Below are positions 45,224 to 54,030 of a DNA stretch of 64,000 nucleotides, in pieces. The number at the start of each line of letters is the position of its first letter. The first letter of the stretch is position 1. Below the pieces are notes generated by a model, which had not been told where the DNA came from, ran no database searches, and worked only from the letters and a program-made list of their open reading frames with translations. The translations under genes and the position numbers were made by a program. The stretch is from the NCBI GenBank assembly GCA_030123545.1, contig CP126124.1, forward strand, positions 744,001 through 808,000, in the 5' to 3' direction. Origin of the DNA: Burkholderiaceae bacterium (GTDB lineage: Bacteria; Pseudomonadota; Gammaproteobacteria; Burkholderiales; Burkholderiaceae_C).

Positions 45224-46746
45224 TGTCAACCCAAAGTAGAAATGTCCCCGGTTTGGCCAAAGTACAGATGTCCCCTCTGGGTTGGTATTGGTGGGGGTTG
45301 GGTCAGGCTGGCGCGGGTGCTGGCTGCGCAGGGCGTAGCCCGAAGCGGGCAGCACCCGCGCGCGGCGCGATCGGCGGGGTGTCGGGCTTGTAGATGCCGA
45401 GCTTGCGCTGGCTGTCCTGGAAGGCCAACTCGGCCTTCAGACGGTGCAGCTTGGCCTGCTGTGTGTCGCGCGCCTTGTCCACCCGCGCATTGAGCGTCTT
45501 GTGGTCTTCGGCCTTGGCGTGCCTGGGCTCGTGCACGGCAAAGCTGCGAAAGGCCAGCGGCTGACCTCGATAGCTCAGGTGCAACGTGCCGTCGCCATGC
45601 TGCGCGATGTCCACCATCGCGCGCGCCTTGGGCGCATGGGGCTGATGGGGCAGCAACTGCAGGATGCTGCCGTTGAACTTGCACGCGCCCTGGGCGCTGA
45701 GCTGGCGTTGGTGGTGCAGCGAGCAGATGTCGGCCAGCGCCTGCGTGGTGCCGGCCCAGGGCCGGTGCATGTCCTGCGCCTGCTCGGGGTTGAGCGCAAA
45801 GCGCCGGTTGTGCTCGCGCAGGTATTCGTCCAGCCAGGTGTTGGCCTGCTCGATGTTGTCGATGCCTTGCAAGCGCATGGCCTTGCACATGCGGTCCTGC
45901 AGCGTCTGGAACAGCCGCTCCACGCGCCCCTTGGCCTGGGGTGAGTGCGCGCAGATCGGCTCGATGTGCAATTGCAGCAGCGCTCGCTCGAACTGCGTGG
46001 GCTTGGCATCTTCGGGGTCGGCCTTGGTGAAGATGCCGTGACGGTCGCTGTACAGCGCCAGCGGCGCGCCAAGGCGCTGCACCAGTGCGTGCAGCACGTC
46101 CAGGTAGCCCTGGGTGGTCTCTTGCTCGAAGAATCTCGCCCCCAGCACCCGCCCGGTGGCGTCGTCGATGAAAGCGATCAAGCAGCACTTGGCCGAGCGC
46201 GCCTCGAACCAGTCGTGATGGCTGCCATCGATCTGCACCAACTCGCCCAGGCACTGGCGCCTCGCGCGTGGACTGTGCACGCGCTTGGCTCGCCGACGCT
46301 TGGCCTGCCACAGCCCGGCTTGCAGCATCCAGCCGCGCAAGGTCTCCACGCTCCATGCGAAGCCGTGTTCTCGCTGCAGGTATTCATGCGCCAGTTGCGG
46401 ACCAAAGTCAGCGTATCGGTTGCGCACCAACTGCACGTAGTGCTCGCGCCGCTCAGCAGCGATGCGACGGTTGCTGGGTCGGCCCCGCTTGCGTGAGATC
46501 AAACCCCCTGGGCCTTGCTCGCGCACGCTGCGGCACAGCCGCTTGACCTGGCGCACCGACAGCCCCAACAGCTGCGCCGCCTGCCCTTGGTCAAGGGCCC
46601 CATCCATCACCCGTTTGATCACCCCCAGCCGGTTGACTTCCCTCTGACTCATCAGCCCCAACTCCTGCGCCACCAATTCGCCCCTTCGCCATCAAAGGGG
46701 ACACTTCTACTTGGGGCGCAGGGGACATTACTGTCTTGGGGCCACA
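45224..46746 (-). mobile_element. ISNCY/IS1202-type insertion sequence, complete
   Basis: 1,523 bases with imperfect terminal inverted repeats that both begin TGT and each carry two copies of a CCCAAGTAnnAATGTCCCC-like block (left 45232-45281, right 46691-46738). One transposase gene fills it on the minus strand. It is bounded by a 15-base direct duplication. It separates adenine deaminase from the terminator that follows it and from the second BMP/guanine deaminase genes. Intact ends and an open transposase suggest recent arrival. Confidence 0.85.
45303..46652 (-). CDS. ISNCY-family DDE transposase
   Basis: 449 residues. The N-terminal helix-turn-helix is AAQLLGLSVRQVKRLCR, with ISRKRGRPSNRR following. 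The integrase core has the first Asp in ELVQIDGSHHDW, the second in ALYSDRHGIF and the Glu in QAKGRVERLFQTL. It ends in a basic, coiled C-terminal tail. The ATG at 46652 has GGAG upstream; an in-frame TTG at 46676 would add eight residues. The catalytic triad is intact and there is no frameshift. Confidence 0.92.
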   Translation of the reverse strand: MSQREVNRLGVIKRVMDGALDQGQAAQLLGLSVRQVKRLCRSVREQGPGGLISRKRGRPSNRRIAAERREHYVQLVRNRYADFGPQLAHEYLQREHGFAWSVETLRGWMLQAGLWQAKRRRAKRVHSPRARRQCLGELVQIDGSHHDWFEARSAKCCLIAFIDDATGRVLGARFFEQETTQGYLDVLHALVQRLGAPLALYSDRHGIFTKADPEDAKPTQFERALLQLHIEPICAHSPQAKGRVERLFQTLQDRMCKAMRLQGIDNIEQANTWLDEYLREHNRRFALNPEQAQDMHRPWAGTTQALADICSLHHQRQLSAQGACKFNGSILQLLPHQPHAPKARAMVDIAQHGDGTLHLSYRGQPLAFRSFAVHEPRHAKAEDHKTLNARVDKARDTQQAKLHRLKAELAFQDSQRKLGIYKPDTPPIAPRAGAARFGLRPAQPAPAPA

Positions 46747-46761
46747 CGGCGTCTGTCGGCG
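46747..46761. repeat. Target-site duplication, right copy
   Basis: The second copy of CGGCGTCTGTCGGCG. It is followed at once by CCTGTCGGCG, a partial tandem echo of the same sequence that belongs to the original target. Confidence 0.75.
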
Positions 46762-46789
46762 CCTGTCGGCGATAAAATTCGAGCGCCAG

Positions 46790-46810
46790 CCCACCGCCCC
46801 GGTGGGTTTT
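46790..46810 (+). terminator. Rho-independent terminator, originally behind adenine deaminase
   Basis: CCCACCG, a three-base loop and CGGTGGG followed by four T (then GCATTTG). Without the insertion sequence it would lie about 44 bases after the adenine deaminase stop. In its present place it also blocks read-through from the element into the second BMP gene. Confidence 0.7.
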
Positions 46811-46934
46811 GCATTTGTCCAGCCGTCCGCCCTGTCGCTTCAGACAGGTATGGTGCCGGTCCCACGCTCCGGCGGGGCCGCGTGCGGATTGGGCGATCGT
46901 TCCCTCGTGTTCCGGGGCCATGTAGAGGAAAACC

Positions 46935-48032
46935 ATGCTCAAAAACCTCGTCGCCGCGTTCGCGGCCGCCTGCCTGCTTTCTTCTCCTTCGTCGTTCGCC
47001 GGAACCGCCGCGGGCGCGGACGAGCACGCTCCTCCGCTGAAGATCGCGTTCGTCTACGTCACGCCGCTGACGACCATGGGCTGGGTGCACCAGCATGAAC
47101 TCGGCCGTCTGGCCCTGCAGGCGGCGCTCGGCAAACGCGTGCAGACCAGTTACGTCGAGAACGTCCCGGAAGGCCCCGACGCCGAGCGCGTGATCCGCAA
47201 CCTCGCGCGCGCCGGCAACCAGCTGATCTTCACGCCCAGCTTCGGCTACATGGAGCCGACGCTGAAGGTCGCGAAGGATTTTCCCGACGTCAAGTTCGAG
47301 AACATCACCGGCTACAAGACCGCGCCGAACGTCTCGGTCGCGAACGCCCGCTACTACGAAGGGCGCTACCTGTCGGGCATCGCGGCGGGGCGCATGACGA
47401 AGACGCATGCCGCCGGCTACGTCGCGGGCTTCCCGATTCCCGAGGTGCTGCAGGGCATCAACGCGTTCACGCTCGGCATGCGCTCGGTCGACCCGAAGGC
47501 GCAGGTCAAGGTGGTCTGGGTCGACACCTGGTTCGACCCGCCGAAGGAGCGCGACGCCGCGATGAGCCTGTTCGACCGCGGCGCCGACGTGATCGCGTTC
47601 CATACCGCGTCCACCGCGGTGATGCAGGCCGCCGAGCAGCGCGGCAAGCTCGCGATCGCGTACCACTCGGACATGCGCAGCATCGCGCCCGACGCGCAGA
47701 TCGTCGCGGTCACGCACCATTGGGGCGCGTACGACATCGCGCGGGCGCGCGCGGTGCTGGACGGCACCTGGAAGAGCGGCAGCTATTGGGGCGGCGTGAA
47801 GGACGGCATGATCCGGCTGGAAGGGTTCGGCCCGAAGGTGCCGGACGCGGTGCGGCGCGAGGTGCTCGCGCGCGAGCACGACATCGCCAGCGGCCGGCTG
47901 CTGCCGTTCGCCGGCCCGATCCACGACAACCACGGACGCCTGATCGTCGCCAAGGGCCAGAGCCTGACCGATCGGCAGATACAGACTATGGACTTTCTGG
48001 TATCCGGCGTGCAGGGAAGCCTTCCAAAATAG
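46935..48032 (+). CDS. BMP-family ABC transporter substrate-binding protein 2
   Basis: 365 residues, paralogous to the protein at 42863-43960 (shared ENVPEGPDAERV, SFGYM, AGFPIPEVL, YHSDMRSIAPD). It has an ordinary Sec signal peptide (LVAAFAAACLLSSPSSFAGT) rather than a twin-arginine one, and no lipobox. It has no ABC partner of its own and probably uses the upstream transporter. It is followed six bases later by guanine deaminase, suggesting guanine or guanosine as its ligand, by inference. Confidence 0.92.
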   Translation: MLKNLVAAFAAACLLSSPSSFAGTAAGADEHAPPLKIAFVYVTPLTTMGWVHQHELGRLALQAALGKRVQTSYVENVPEGPDAERVIRNLARAGNQLIFTPSFGYMEPTLKVAKDFPDVKFENITGYKTAPNVSVANARYYEGRYLSGIAAGRMTKTHAAGYVAGFPIPEVLQGINAFTLGMRSVDPKAQVKVVWVDTWFDPPKERDAAMSLFDRGADVIAFHTASTAVMQAAEQRGKLAIAYHSDMRSIAPDAQIVAVTHHWGAYDIARARAVLDGTWKSGSYWGGVKDGMIRLEGFGPKVPDAVRREVLAREHDIASGRLLPFAGPIHDNHGRLIVAKGQSLTDRQIQTMDFLVSGVQGSLPK

Positions 48033-48038
48033 CGCTCC

Positions 48039-49346
48039 ATGAAAGCCTACCGCGCCGCCATCCTCCGCTTCGCCGACGACGGCGATCCGCACCACTGCGC
48101 CGTGTACGACGAGGACGGCCTGCTGGTCGTCGCGCCGGGCGCGAACGGCGTGCCGGTGGTGCACGCGGTCGGACCGTACCGCGAACTGGCGGCTCGATTT
48201 CCGGGCCTGGAAATCGAGCATCTGGCGGGGCGGGTCATCGCGCCGGGCTTCGTCGATTTGCATATCCACTATCCGCAGACGAACATGATCGGCTCGCCCG
48301 CCGAAGGGCTGCTGCCCTGGCTCGAACACTACACGTTTCCAGAGGAAAAACGCTTCGCAGCCCCCGAATACAGTGAGCAAATAGCTAGCTTTTTCATAGC
48401 GGAACTGCTGCGCCACGGGGTCACGAGCGCGCTCGCGTTCGCCACGTCGCATCCGGCTTCGGTCGACGCGCTGTTCGGCGAAGCGCAGACGCGCGGCATG
48501 CGCTTCGTCACCGGCAAGGTGCTGCAGGATCGCCATTCGCCGGATGGGCTGCGCGACGAGACCGAGCAGTCGCTGCTCGACAGCGAACGGCTGCTGCGCA
48601 AATGGCACGGCGTCGGCCGGCTCGGCTACGCGATCACGCCGCGGTTCGCGCCGAGCTGCTCGCCCGAGCAACTGCGCGGCGCCGGCGAACTGGCCGCGCG
48701 CCATCCGGACGTGTGGATTCAGTCGCACGTCGCCGAGAACCGCGACGAGGTCGCGTGGGTGCGCGAGCTGTTCCCCGCTGCGCGCAGCTACCTGTCGGTG
48801 TACGAAGACTTCGGCCTGCTGCGCGAGCGCGCGGTCTACGCGCATTGCATCCATTTCGACGAGGCGGACCGCGCGCTGATGAAGGAGAGCGGCGCGGCCG
48901 CCGCGGTGAGCCCGACCAGCAACCTGTTCCTCGGCAGCGGCTTCTTCGACTTCCGTGGCGCGGACCGGGTGGGCTACCGCTACGGCCTCGCGAGCGACGT
49001 CGGCGGCGGCACCAGTTTTTCGCCGTTCCACACCATGCTGGCCGCGTACTACGTCGGCCGCGCGTCGGTGGAAACCGGCGGCCAGCTGCGACCGGGGTTG
49101 AGCCTCACACCGCAGCACCTGTGGTGGCAGCACACGGCCGGTGCCGCGCGCGCGCTGGGCTTGGGCGGCATCGTCGGCAACCTGCAGCCGGGCTGCGAGG
49201 CGGATTTCATCGTGATCGATCCGAAGGCCACGCCGCTGCTGGCGAACCGGACCGCTCGCGCCGCCAGCCTGGACGAACTGCTGTTCGCGATGATCGTGCT
49301 CGGCGACGACCGGCTGATCGAGCGCGCGGTGATCGCCGGAAGCTGA
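48039..49346 (+). CDS. guaD: Guanine deaminase
   Basis: 435 residues. Amidohydrolase metal and substrate motifs are VDLHIHYPQTN, PWLEHYTFPEEKRF (guanine-specific), HVAENRDEVAWV, AHCIHFDE and SDVGGGTSFSPF. It converts guanine to xanthine, the XdhAB substrate. It is coupled to the second BMP gene (six-base gap). The short first strand MKAYRAAILRF is the normal start. Confidence 0.95.
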   Translation: MKAYRAAILRFADDGDPHHCAVYDEDGLLVVAPGANGVPVVHAVGPYRELAARFPGLEIEHLAGRVIAPGFVDLHIHYPQTNMIGSPAEGLLPWLEHYTFPEEKRFAAPEYSEQIASFFIAELLRHGVTSALAFATSHPASVDALFGEAQTRGMRFVTGKVLQDRHSPDGLRDETEQSLLDSERLLRKWHGVGRLGYAITPRFAPSCSPEQLRGAGELAARHPDVWIQSHVAENRDEVAWVRELFPAARSYLSVYEDFGLLRERAVYAHCIHFDEADRALMKESGAAAAVSPTSNLFLGSGFFDFRGADRVGYRYGLASDVGGGTSFSPFHTMLAAYYVGRASVETGGQLRPGLSLTPQHLWWQHTAGAARALGLGGIVGNLQPGCEADFIVIDPKATPLLANRTARAASLDELLFAMIVLGDDRLIERAVIAGS

Positions 49347-49408
49347 GCGCCGGCCGGCCCGGACGCCTGCCGTGCCTACAATCGCGGGCACCGCTGAAGG
49401 GGCGAGCA

Positions 49409-49975
49409 ATGAGCATCAAGAGCGACCGCTGGATACGCCGCATGGCCGAGCAGCACGGCATGATCGAACCGTTCGAGCCCGGCCAGATCCGCGAACGGCA
49501 GGGCCACAGGATCATCAGCTACGGCACCAGCAGCTACGGCTACGACATCCGCTGCGCGCCCGAGTTCAAGGTGTTCACGAACATCCACAGCACCGTGGTC
49601 GACCCGAAGGACTTCGACGAGAAGAGCTTCGTTGATTTCCACGGCGACCACTGCATCATCCCGCCGAACAGCTTCGCGCTGGCGCGCACCGTCGAATATT
49701 TCCGCATCCCGCGCAATGTGCTGACGATCTGCCTGGGCAAAAGCACCTATGCGCGCTGTGGCATCATCGTCAACGTCACGCCGTTCGAGCCCGAATGGGA
49801 GGGCTTCGTGACGCTCGAGTTCAGCAACACGACGCCGCTGCCGGCCAAGATCTACGCCGGTGAGGGCTGCGCGCAGGTGCTGTTCTTCGAGAGCGACGAG
49901 GTCTGCGAAACCTCGTACCGCGACCGCGGCGGCAAGTACCAGGGCCAGACCGGCGTGACGCTGCCGAAGGCCTGA
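49409..49975 (+). CDS. dcd: dCTP deaminase
   Basis: 188 residues, the normal proteobacterial length. Motifs are SIKSDRWIRRMAEQHGMIEP, SYGTSSYGYDIR, CLGKSTYARCGIIVNVTPFE with the catalytic Glu region, and YQGQTGVTLPKA at the C-terminus. It makes dUTP from dCTP for thymidylate synthesis. The stop is six bases from the convergent pcp gene. Confidence 0.97.
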   Translation: MSIKSDRWIRRMAEQHGMIEPFEPGQIRERQGHRIISYGTSSYGYDIRCAPEFKVFTNIHSTVVDPKDFDEKSFVDFHGDHCIIPPNSFALARTVEYFRIPRNVLTICLGKSTYARCGIIVNVTPFEPEWEGFVTLEFSNTTPLPAKIYAGEGCAQVLFFESDEVCETSYRDRGGKYQGQTGVTLPKA

Positions 49976-49981
49976 CGCGAG

Positions 49982-50665
49982 TCAGTGCAGCGATCCGGCG
50001 CCGTGCGCGCTGTCGTGCGTGGTCCTGAGCGCGCAGCGGATCGCGGCGCGCAGGCCGCGCACCATGTCGTCCTGCGACATCGACGGATTGCCCTGCTCCG
50101 GCAGAAACGGGAGGTGGATGAAGCCGCCGCGCGTGTGCCGGAAGCCCCGCTGCGTCGCCAGCGTGTGCATCAGGCCGTAGAACACATGGTTGCAGACGAA
50201 GGTGCCGGCGGTCTGCGACACCTCGGCCGCGACGCCCTCGTGCTGCAGCGCGAGCAGCATCGACTTGATCGGCAGCGTGGTGAAGTAGGCAGTCGGCCCG
50301 CCCGAGATCACCGGCCGGTCGACCGGCTGCGCGGCCGCGTTGTCGGCGATGCGCGCGTCCTCGACGTTCAGCGCGACGCGTTCGAGCGAGACCGTACCGC
50401 GTCCGCCGGCCTGCCCGACGCAGATCACCAGCGACGGGCGGTGTTCCAGCAGCAGGTCGTGCAGCACCTGCAGCGATTCTCCGAACACCGTCGGCAGCTG
50501 TGCCGCGATCACGCGATGCCCCGCGACCCGGCGGCCGTGCAGCGCATGCACCGCGAGCCAACTCGGGTTCAGCTGCGCACCGCCAAACGCGTCGAAGCCC
50601 GTCAGCAGCACGGTCGGACAGGGAAGCGGCGCGGCGGCAGTGGCCTGGCGTCTGGCGGTTACCAT
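49982..50665 (-). CDS. pcp: Pyroglutamyl-peptidase I (pyrrolidone-carboxylate peptidase)
   Basis: 227 residues of peptidase family C15, removing N-terminal pyroglutamate. It begins with the substrate loop TGFDAFGGAQLNPSW. Catalytic elements are the Glu region SLERVALNVEDARIADN, Cys158 in GTFVCNHVFYG and His in RGGFIHLPFLPEQ. I chose the ATG at 50665, which leaves 17 residues before the first strand. It is divergent from the metallopeptidase gene. Confidence 0.92.
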   Translation of the reverse strand: MVTARRQATAAAPLPCPTVLLTGFDAFGGAQLNPSWLAVHALHGRRVAGHRVIAAQLPTVFGESLQVLHDLLLEHRPSLVICVGQAGGRGTVSLERVALNVEDARIADNAAAQPVDRPVISGGPTAYFTTLPIKSMLLALQHEGVAAEVSQTAGTFVCNHVFYGLMHTLATQRGFRHTRGGFIHLPFLPEQGNPSMSQDDMVRGLRAAIRCALRTTHDSAHGAGSLH

Positions 50666-50718
50666 GGCAACACTGTAGCGCACCGGAAATGCTGCGCCGC
50701 ACAACGAGGAGACCGGTG

Positions 50719-51594
50719 ATGAGGTGGGAAGGCAATCGCGAATCGGACAACGTCGAAGACCGGCGCGACCAGGGTTCGGGCGCCGGCTTCGCCGTCGGCG
50801 GCCGCCATATCGGCATCGGTGCCATCGTGGTCGCGCTGCTGGCCTCGTACTTCTTCGGCATCAACCCGATGACGGTGCTGAACCTGCTCGGCGGCGGCGG
50901 TGCGCCGGTGGCGCAGACGCAGCCGGCGCCGGCCCATGCGCCGCCGGCGGACGACCGGATGGCGCGCTTCGTCTCCACCGTGCTGGCCGACACCGAAGAC
51001 GTGTGGACCGACATCTTTTCGAAAGCCGGCGCCAGCTACGTCGATCCGAAGCTGGTGCTGTTCCGCGGCGCGACGCCCACCGCCTGCGGCCAGGGCGAGG
51101 CCGCGATGGGGCCGTTCTACTGCCCGGTCGACCGCAAGGTCTACATCGATCTGGGCTTCTACCAGACGCTGAAGAACCAGCTCGGCGCGCCGGGCGAATT
51201 CGCCGAGGCCTATGTGATCGCCCACGAGGTCGGCCACCATGTGCAGAACCTGCTTGGCATCAGCGCGAAGGTGGACGAGCTGCGCGGCCGCGCCAGTCCG
51301 GCCCAGGCCAACGCATTGAGCGTGCGGCTGGAGCTGCAGGCCGACTGCTTCGCCGGCGTCTGGGCGAATCACGCGCAGGCCGCACGCCACATCCTGGAAG
51401 GGGGCGATATCGAGTCCGCGATGAACGCGGCGGCGAAGATCGGCGACGACGCGCTGCAACGCGCCGCCACCGGACGCGTCGTGCCCGAGACCTTCACCCA
51501 CGGCACCAGCGCGCAGCGCGCGCACTGGTTCAACACCGGCCTGCAGGACGGCACCGTGCGCAGCTGCGACACGTTCGGCGCGAAGAACCTGTAG
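50719..51594 (+). CDS. Neutral zinc metallopeptidase, YpfJ family
   Basis: 291 residues: a short charged N-terminus, one membrane helix (IGIGAIVVALLASYFFGI) and an extracytoplasmic zinc-peptidase domain with HEVGHH and a later Glu in ELQADCFAGVW. CGQGEAAMGPFYCPVDRKVY and the C-terminal CDTF supply conserved cysteines. The physiological substrate is unknown. The ATG has ACGAGGAG upstream. Confidence 0.92.
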   Translation: MRWEGNRESDNVEDRRDQGSGAGFAVGGRHIGIGAIVVALLASYFFGINPMTVLNLLGGGGAPVAQTQPAPAHAPPADDRMARFVSTVLADTEDVWTDIFSKAGASYVDPKLVLFRGATPTACGQGEAAMGPFYCPVDRKVYIDLGFYQTLKNQLGAPGEFAEAYVIAHEVGHHVQNLLGISAKVDELRGRASPAQANALSVRLELQADCFAGVWANHAQAARHILEGGDIESAMNAAAKIGDDALQRAATGRVVPETFTHGTSAQRAHWFNTGLQDGTVRSCDTFGAKNL

Positions 51595-51661
51595 CGTAGG
51601 CGCCCGTCGGAATCGGGCGGCTGGCCGTCGCATCAGCGCCCGGTGCGACAATACGGGGCTG

Positions 51662-53089
51662 ATGACTCATACTTTCTCGACGCTTTCGCTGGCCCAGCCG
51701 CTCGAGCGCGCGGTTGCCGATCTGGGCTACGAATCGATGACCCCGATCCAGGAGCAGGCCATTCCGGTGGTGCTGGAAGGCCGCGACGTGATGGGCGCGG
51801 CGCAGACCGGGACCGGCAAGACCGCGGCGTTCGCGCTGCCGCTGCTGCAGCGCATGCTGCGCCACGAAAACACGTCGGCCTCGCCGGCGCGCCATCCGGT
51901 GCGCGCGCTGGTGCTGCTGCCGACGCGCGAACTGGCGGTGCAGGTCGCGCAGGCCGTCAGCGCCTACGCCAAATACACCGGGCTGCGCGCGACCGTGGTG
52001 TTCGGCGGCGTCGACATGAAGCCGCAGACCGCCGAGCTCAAGCGCGGCGTCGAGGTGCTGGTCGCGACCCCGGGGCGGCTGCTCGACCATATCGAGGGCA
52101 AGAACGTGGTGCTGAACCAGGTCGAGTACGTGGTGCTCGACGAAGCCGACCGCATGCTCGACATCGGCTTCCTGCCCGACCTGCAGCGCATCCTGAGCTA
52201 CCTGCCGAAGCAGCGCACGACGCTGCTGTTCTCGGCCACCTTCTCGCCCGAGATCCGGCGCCTGGCCTCGAGCTATCTGCAGGACCCGGTGACGATCGAG
52301 GTCGCGCGGCCGAACGCCACCGCCGCGACCGTGACCCAGCATTTCTACAGCGTGGCCGACGACGACAAGCGGCGCGCGCTGCGCCAGCTGGTGCGCCGGC
52401 AAGGTATCGCCCAGGCGTTCGTGTTCGTCAACAGCAAGCTCGGCTGCGCGCGGCTGGCGCGTGCGCTCGAGCGCGACGGACTGAAGACCGCGGCATTGCA
52501 CGGCGACAAGAGCCAGGACGAGCGGCTGAAGTCGCTCGACGCGTTCAAGCGCGGCGAGGTCGATCTGCTGGTCTGCACCGACGTGGCCGCACGCGGACTC
52601 GACATCAAGGACGTGCCGGCAGTGTTCAACTACGACATCCCGTTCAACGCCGAGGACTACATCCACCGCATCGGCCGCACCGGCCGTGCCGGCGCGGAAG
52701 GACTGGCGATCAGCTTCGTCGGCGGCGGCAACGATGCGCGGCTGGTGGCCGACATCGAGAAGCTGATCCGCCGCAAGTTCGAGATCGAACCGGTCGAGTT
52801 CGAAGAGGACCGGCCGAACATCCGCAGGCAGGGCCGGATCAACGACGGTCGCCGCGCGTGGCACGGCGCCGGCGCGGGCGACGAGCGGCGCGATGCACCC
52901 GACGCGCCGCGCGGCCGCGTGGCAGCGCCGCGCGAGGCCCCGAACGATCCGCTGTTCGACCAGCCGTACCGCGCATCCGACGGCGCTGCCGCGCCCGCAT
53001 GGGAGGCCGCGGCCAGCAAGCCGGGCTCGCGCGTGTCGGCCAACATCAAGCCCAGGCGCAAGGTCGCGGCGCTGTTCAAGGCCGAGTGA
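51662..53089 (+). CDS. rhlE: DEAD-box ATP-dependent RNA helicase, RhlE type
   Basis: 475 residues. All helicase motifs are present: TPIQEQAIP (Q), AQTGTGKTAAF (I), PTRELAVQV (Ia), TPGRLLDHI (Ib), DEADRMLDIGF (II), SATF (III), ARGLDI (V) and HRIGRTGRAG (VI). The C-terminal 90 residues are basic and proline/alanine-rich and end in KPRRKVAALFKAE, typical of RhlE. It acts in RNA turnover and ribosome assembly. Confidence 0.95.
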   Translation: MTHTFSTLSLAQPLERAVADLGYESMTPIQEQAIPVVLEGRDVMGAAQTGTGKTAAFALPLLQRMLRHENTSASPARHPVRALVLLPTRELAVQVAQAVSAYAKYTGLRATVVFGGVDMKPQTAELKRGVEVLVATPGRLLDHIEGKNVVLNQVEYVVLDEADRMLDIGFLPDLQRILSYLPKQRTTLLFSATFSPEIRRLASSYLQDPVTIEVARPNATAATVTQHFYSVADDDKRRALRQLVRRQGIAQAFVFVNSKLGCARLARALERDGLKTAALHGDKSQDERLKSLDAFKRGEVDLLVCTDVAARGLDIKDVPAVFNYDIPFNAEDYIHRIGRTGRAGAEGLAISFVGGGNDARLVADIEKLIRRKFEIEPVEFEEDRPNIRRQGRINDGRRAWHGAGAGDERRDAPDAPRGRVAAPREAPNDPLFDQPYRASDGAAAPAWEAAASKPGSRVSANIKPRRKVAALFKAE

Positions 53090-53138
53090 ACCGGCCCATG
53101 GCCGGGGTCGGCAGGTCGAGCAACAAGCTGCCGGCGCT

Positions 53139-54005
53139 TCAGGACGCGCCCGGTACCTGCGCCTGCTCGCAGCGTACCTGGATCAATTCGCCGCCGAGGT
53201 AGCGGCTCTCTGTGTTGCTGGCGGCATCGATGCGCAGCGCGCTCAAGGCACCACCCCAGACGCAGCCGGTATCGAGTGAAATCAGTCCTGGCCGATCGAG
53301 CCAGCCCAGTGTCGACCAATGGCCGAATGCAACGGTCACTTCGGCGGTCCGCCGGCCGGGAACGTCGAACCACGGCAAGTAGCCGTCCGGCGCGGCCGCC
53401 GCGCCCTCCTTGGTCGTGAACTCCATCACGCCATCGGCGCTGCAGAAGCGCAACCGGGTCAGTGCATTGACGATCACGCGCAGCCGGTCGGCGCCTTGCA
53501 GATCGTCGCGCCACTGCGCCGGTTCGTTGCCGTACATCCGGCGCAGGAAGCCACCCAGATCGTCGCCGCGCAGCGCGGCCTCGACCTCACTTGCAAATGC
53601 TATTGTATTGATAGCATTCCATGAAGGCAGGACGCCGGCATGCACCATTAAAAGTGTTCGTCCGGCGATCGTCTCGATCCGCGCCAGGCGCTGCGCGCGC
53701 AGCCAGTCGAGCAGAGCCGGGCGGTCGGAGGCCTGCAGCACCGGATCCAGCGTGTCGCTGCGGCTGGCCGCGCGCACGCCGTGCGCGAGCGCGAGCAGAT
53801 GCAGGTCGTGGTTGCCGAGCAGGCAGCGCGCCGCATCGCCGTAACGCACCATGCGGCGCAGCACCGCAAGTGAATCCGGGCCGCGATTGACGAGGTCGCC
53901 GAACTGGAACAGCGTGTCGCGGCTGGCCGAGAAACCGATCTCGCCCAGCAGGCGGCCGAGCGCGGCGTCGCAGCCCTGCACGTCACCGATCAAGTACAGT
54001 GCCAT
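53139..54005 (-). CDS. apaH: Symmetrical bis(5'-nucleosyl)-tetraphosphatase
   Basis: 288 residues of the calcineurin-like phosphoesterase family, hydrolysing Ap4A to two ADP. The dinuclear metal motifs are GDVQGC, GDLVNRGPDS, GNHDLH and MVHAGVLPSW. The SLDTGCVWGGALSAL segment is ApaH-specific. The ATG at 54005 is the usual start; the frame continues upstream into the CBS-protein gene on the other strand. Confidence 0.94.
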   Translation of the reverse strand: MALYLIGDVQGCDAALGRLLGEIGFSASRDTLFQFGDLVNRGPDSLAVLRRMVRYGDAARCLLGNHDLHLLALAHGVRAASRSDTLDPVLQASDRPALLDWLRAQRLARIETIAGRTLLMVHAGVLPSWNAINTIAFASEVEAALRGDDLGGFLRRMYGNEPAQWRDDLQGADRLRVIVNALTRLRFCSADGVMEFTTKEGAAAAPDGYLPWFDVPGRRTAEVTVAFGHWSTLGWLDRPGLISLDTGCVWGGALSALRIDAASNTESRYLGGELIQVRCEQAQVPGAS

Positions 54006-54030
54006 CGTCCCGACATTCTCCCTCGCATCC

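Noticed and set aside
46811..46934. Structured leader of the second BMP gene (CCTGTC ... GACAGG hairpin) as a purine or cobalamin riboswitch
   Set aside because: It lacks the conserved core of the purine aptamer and the B12 box. Only one short hairpin is evident.
46728..49409. Long minus-strand open frame opposite BMP2-guaD
   Set aside because: It is a codon-bias shadow of two clear genes and has no recognisable domain or ribosome site.
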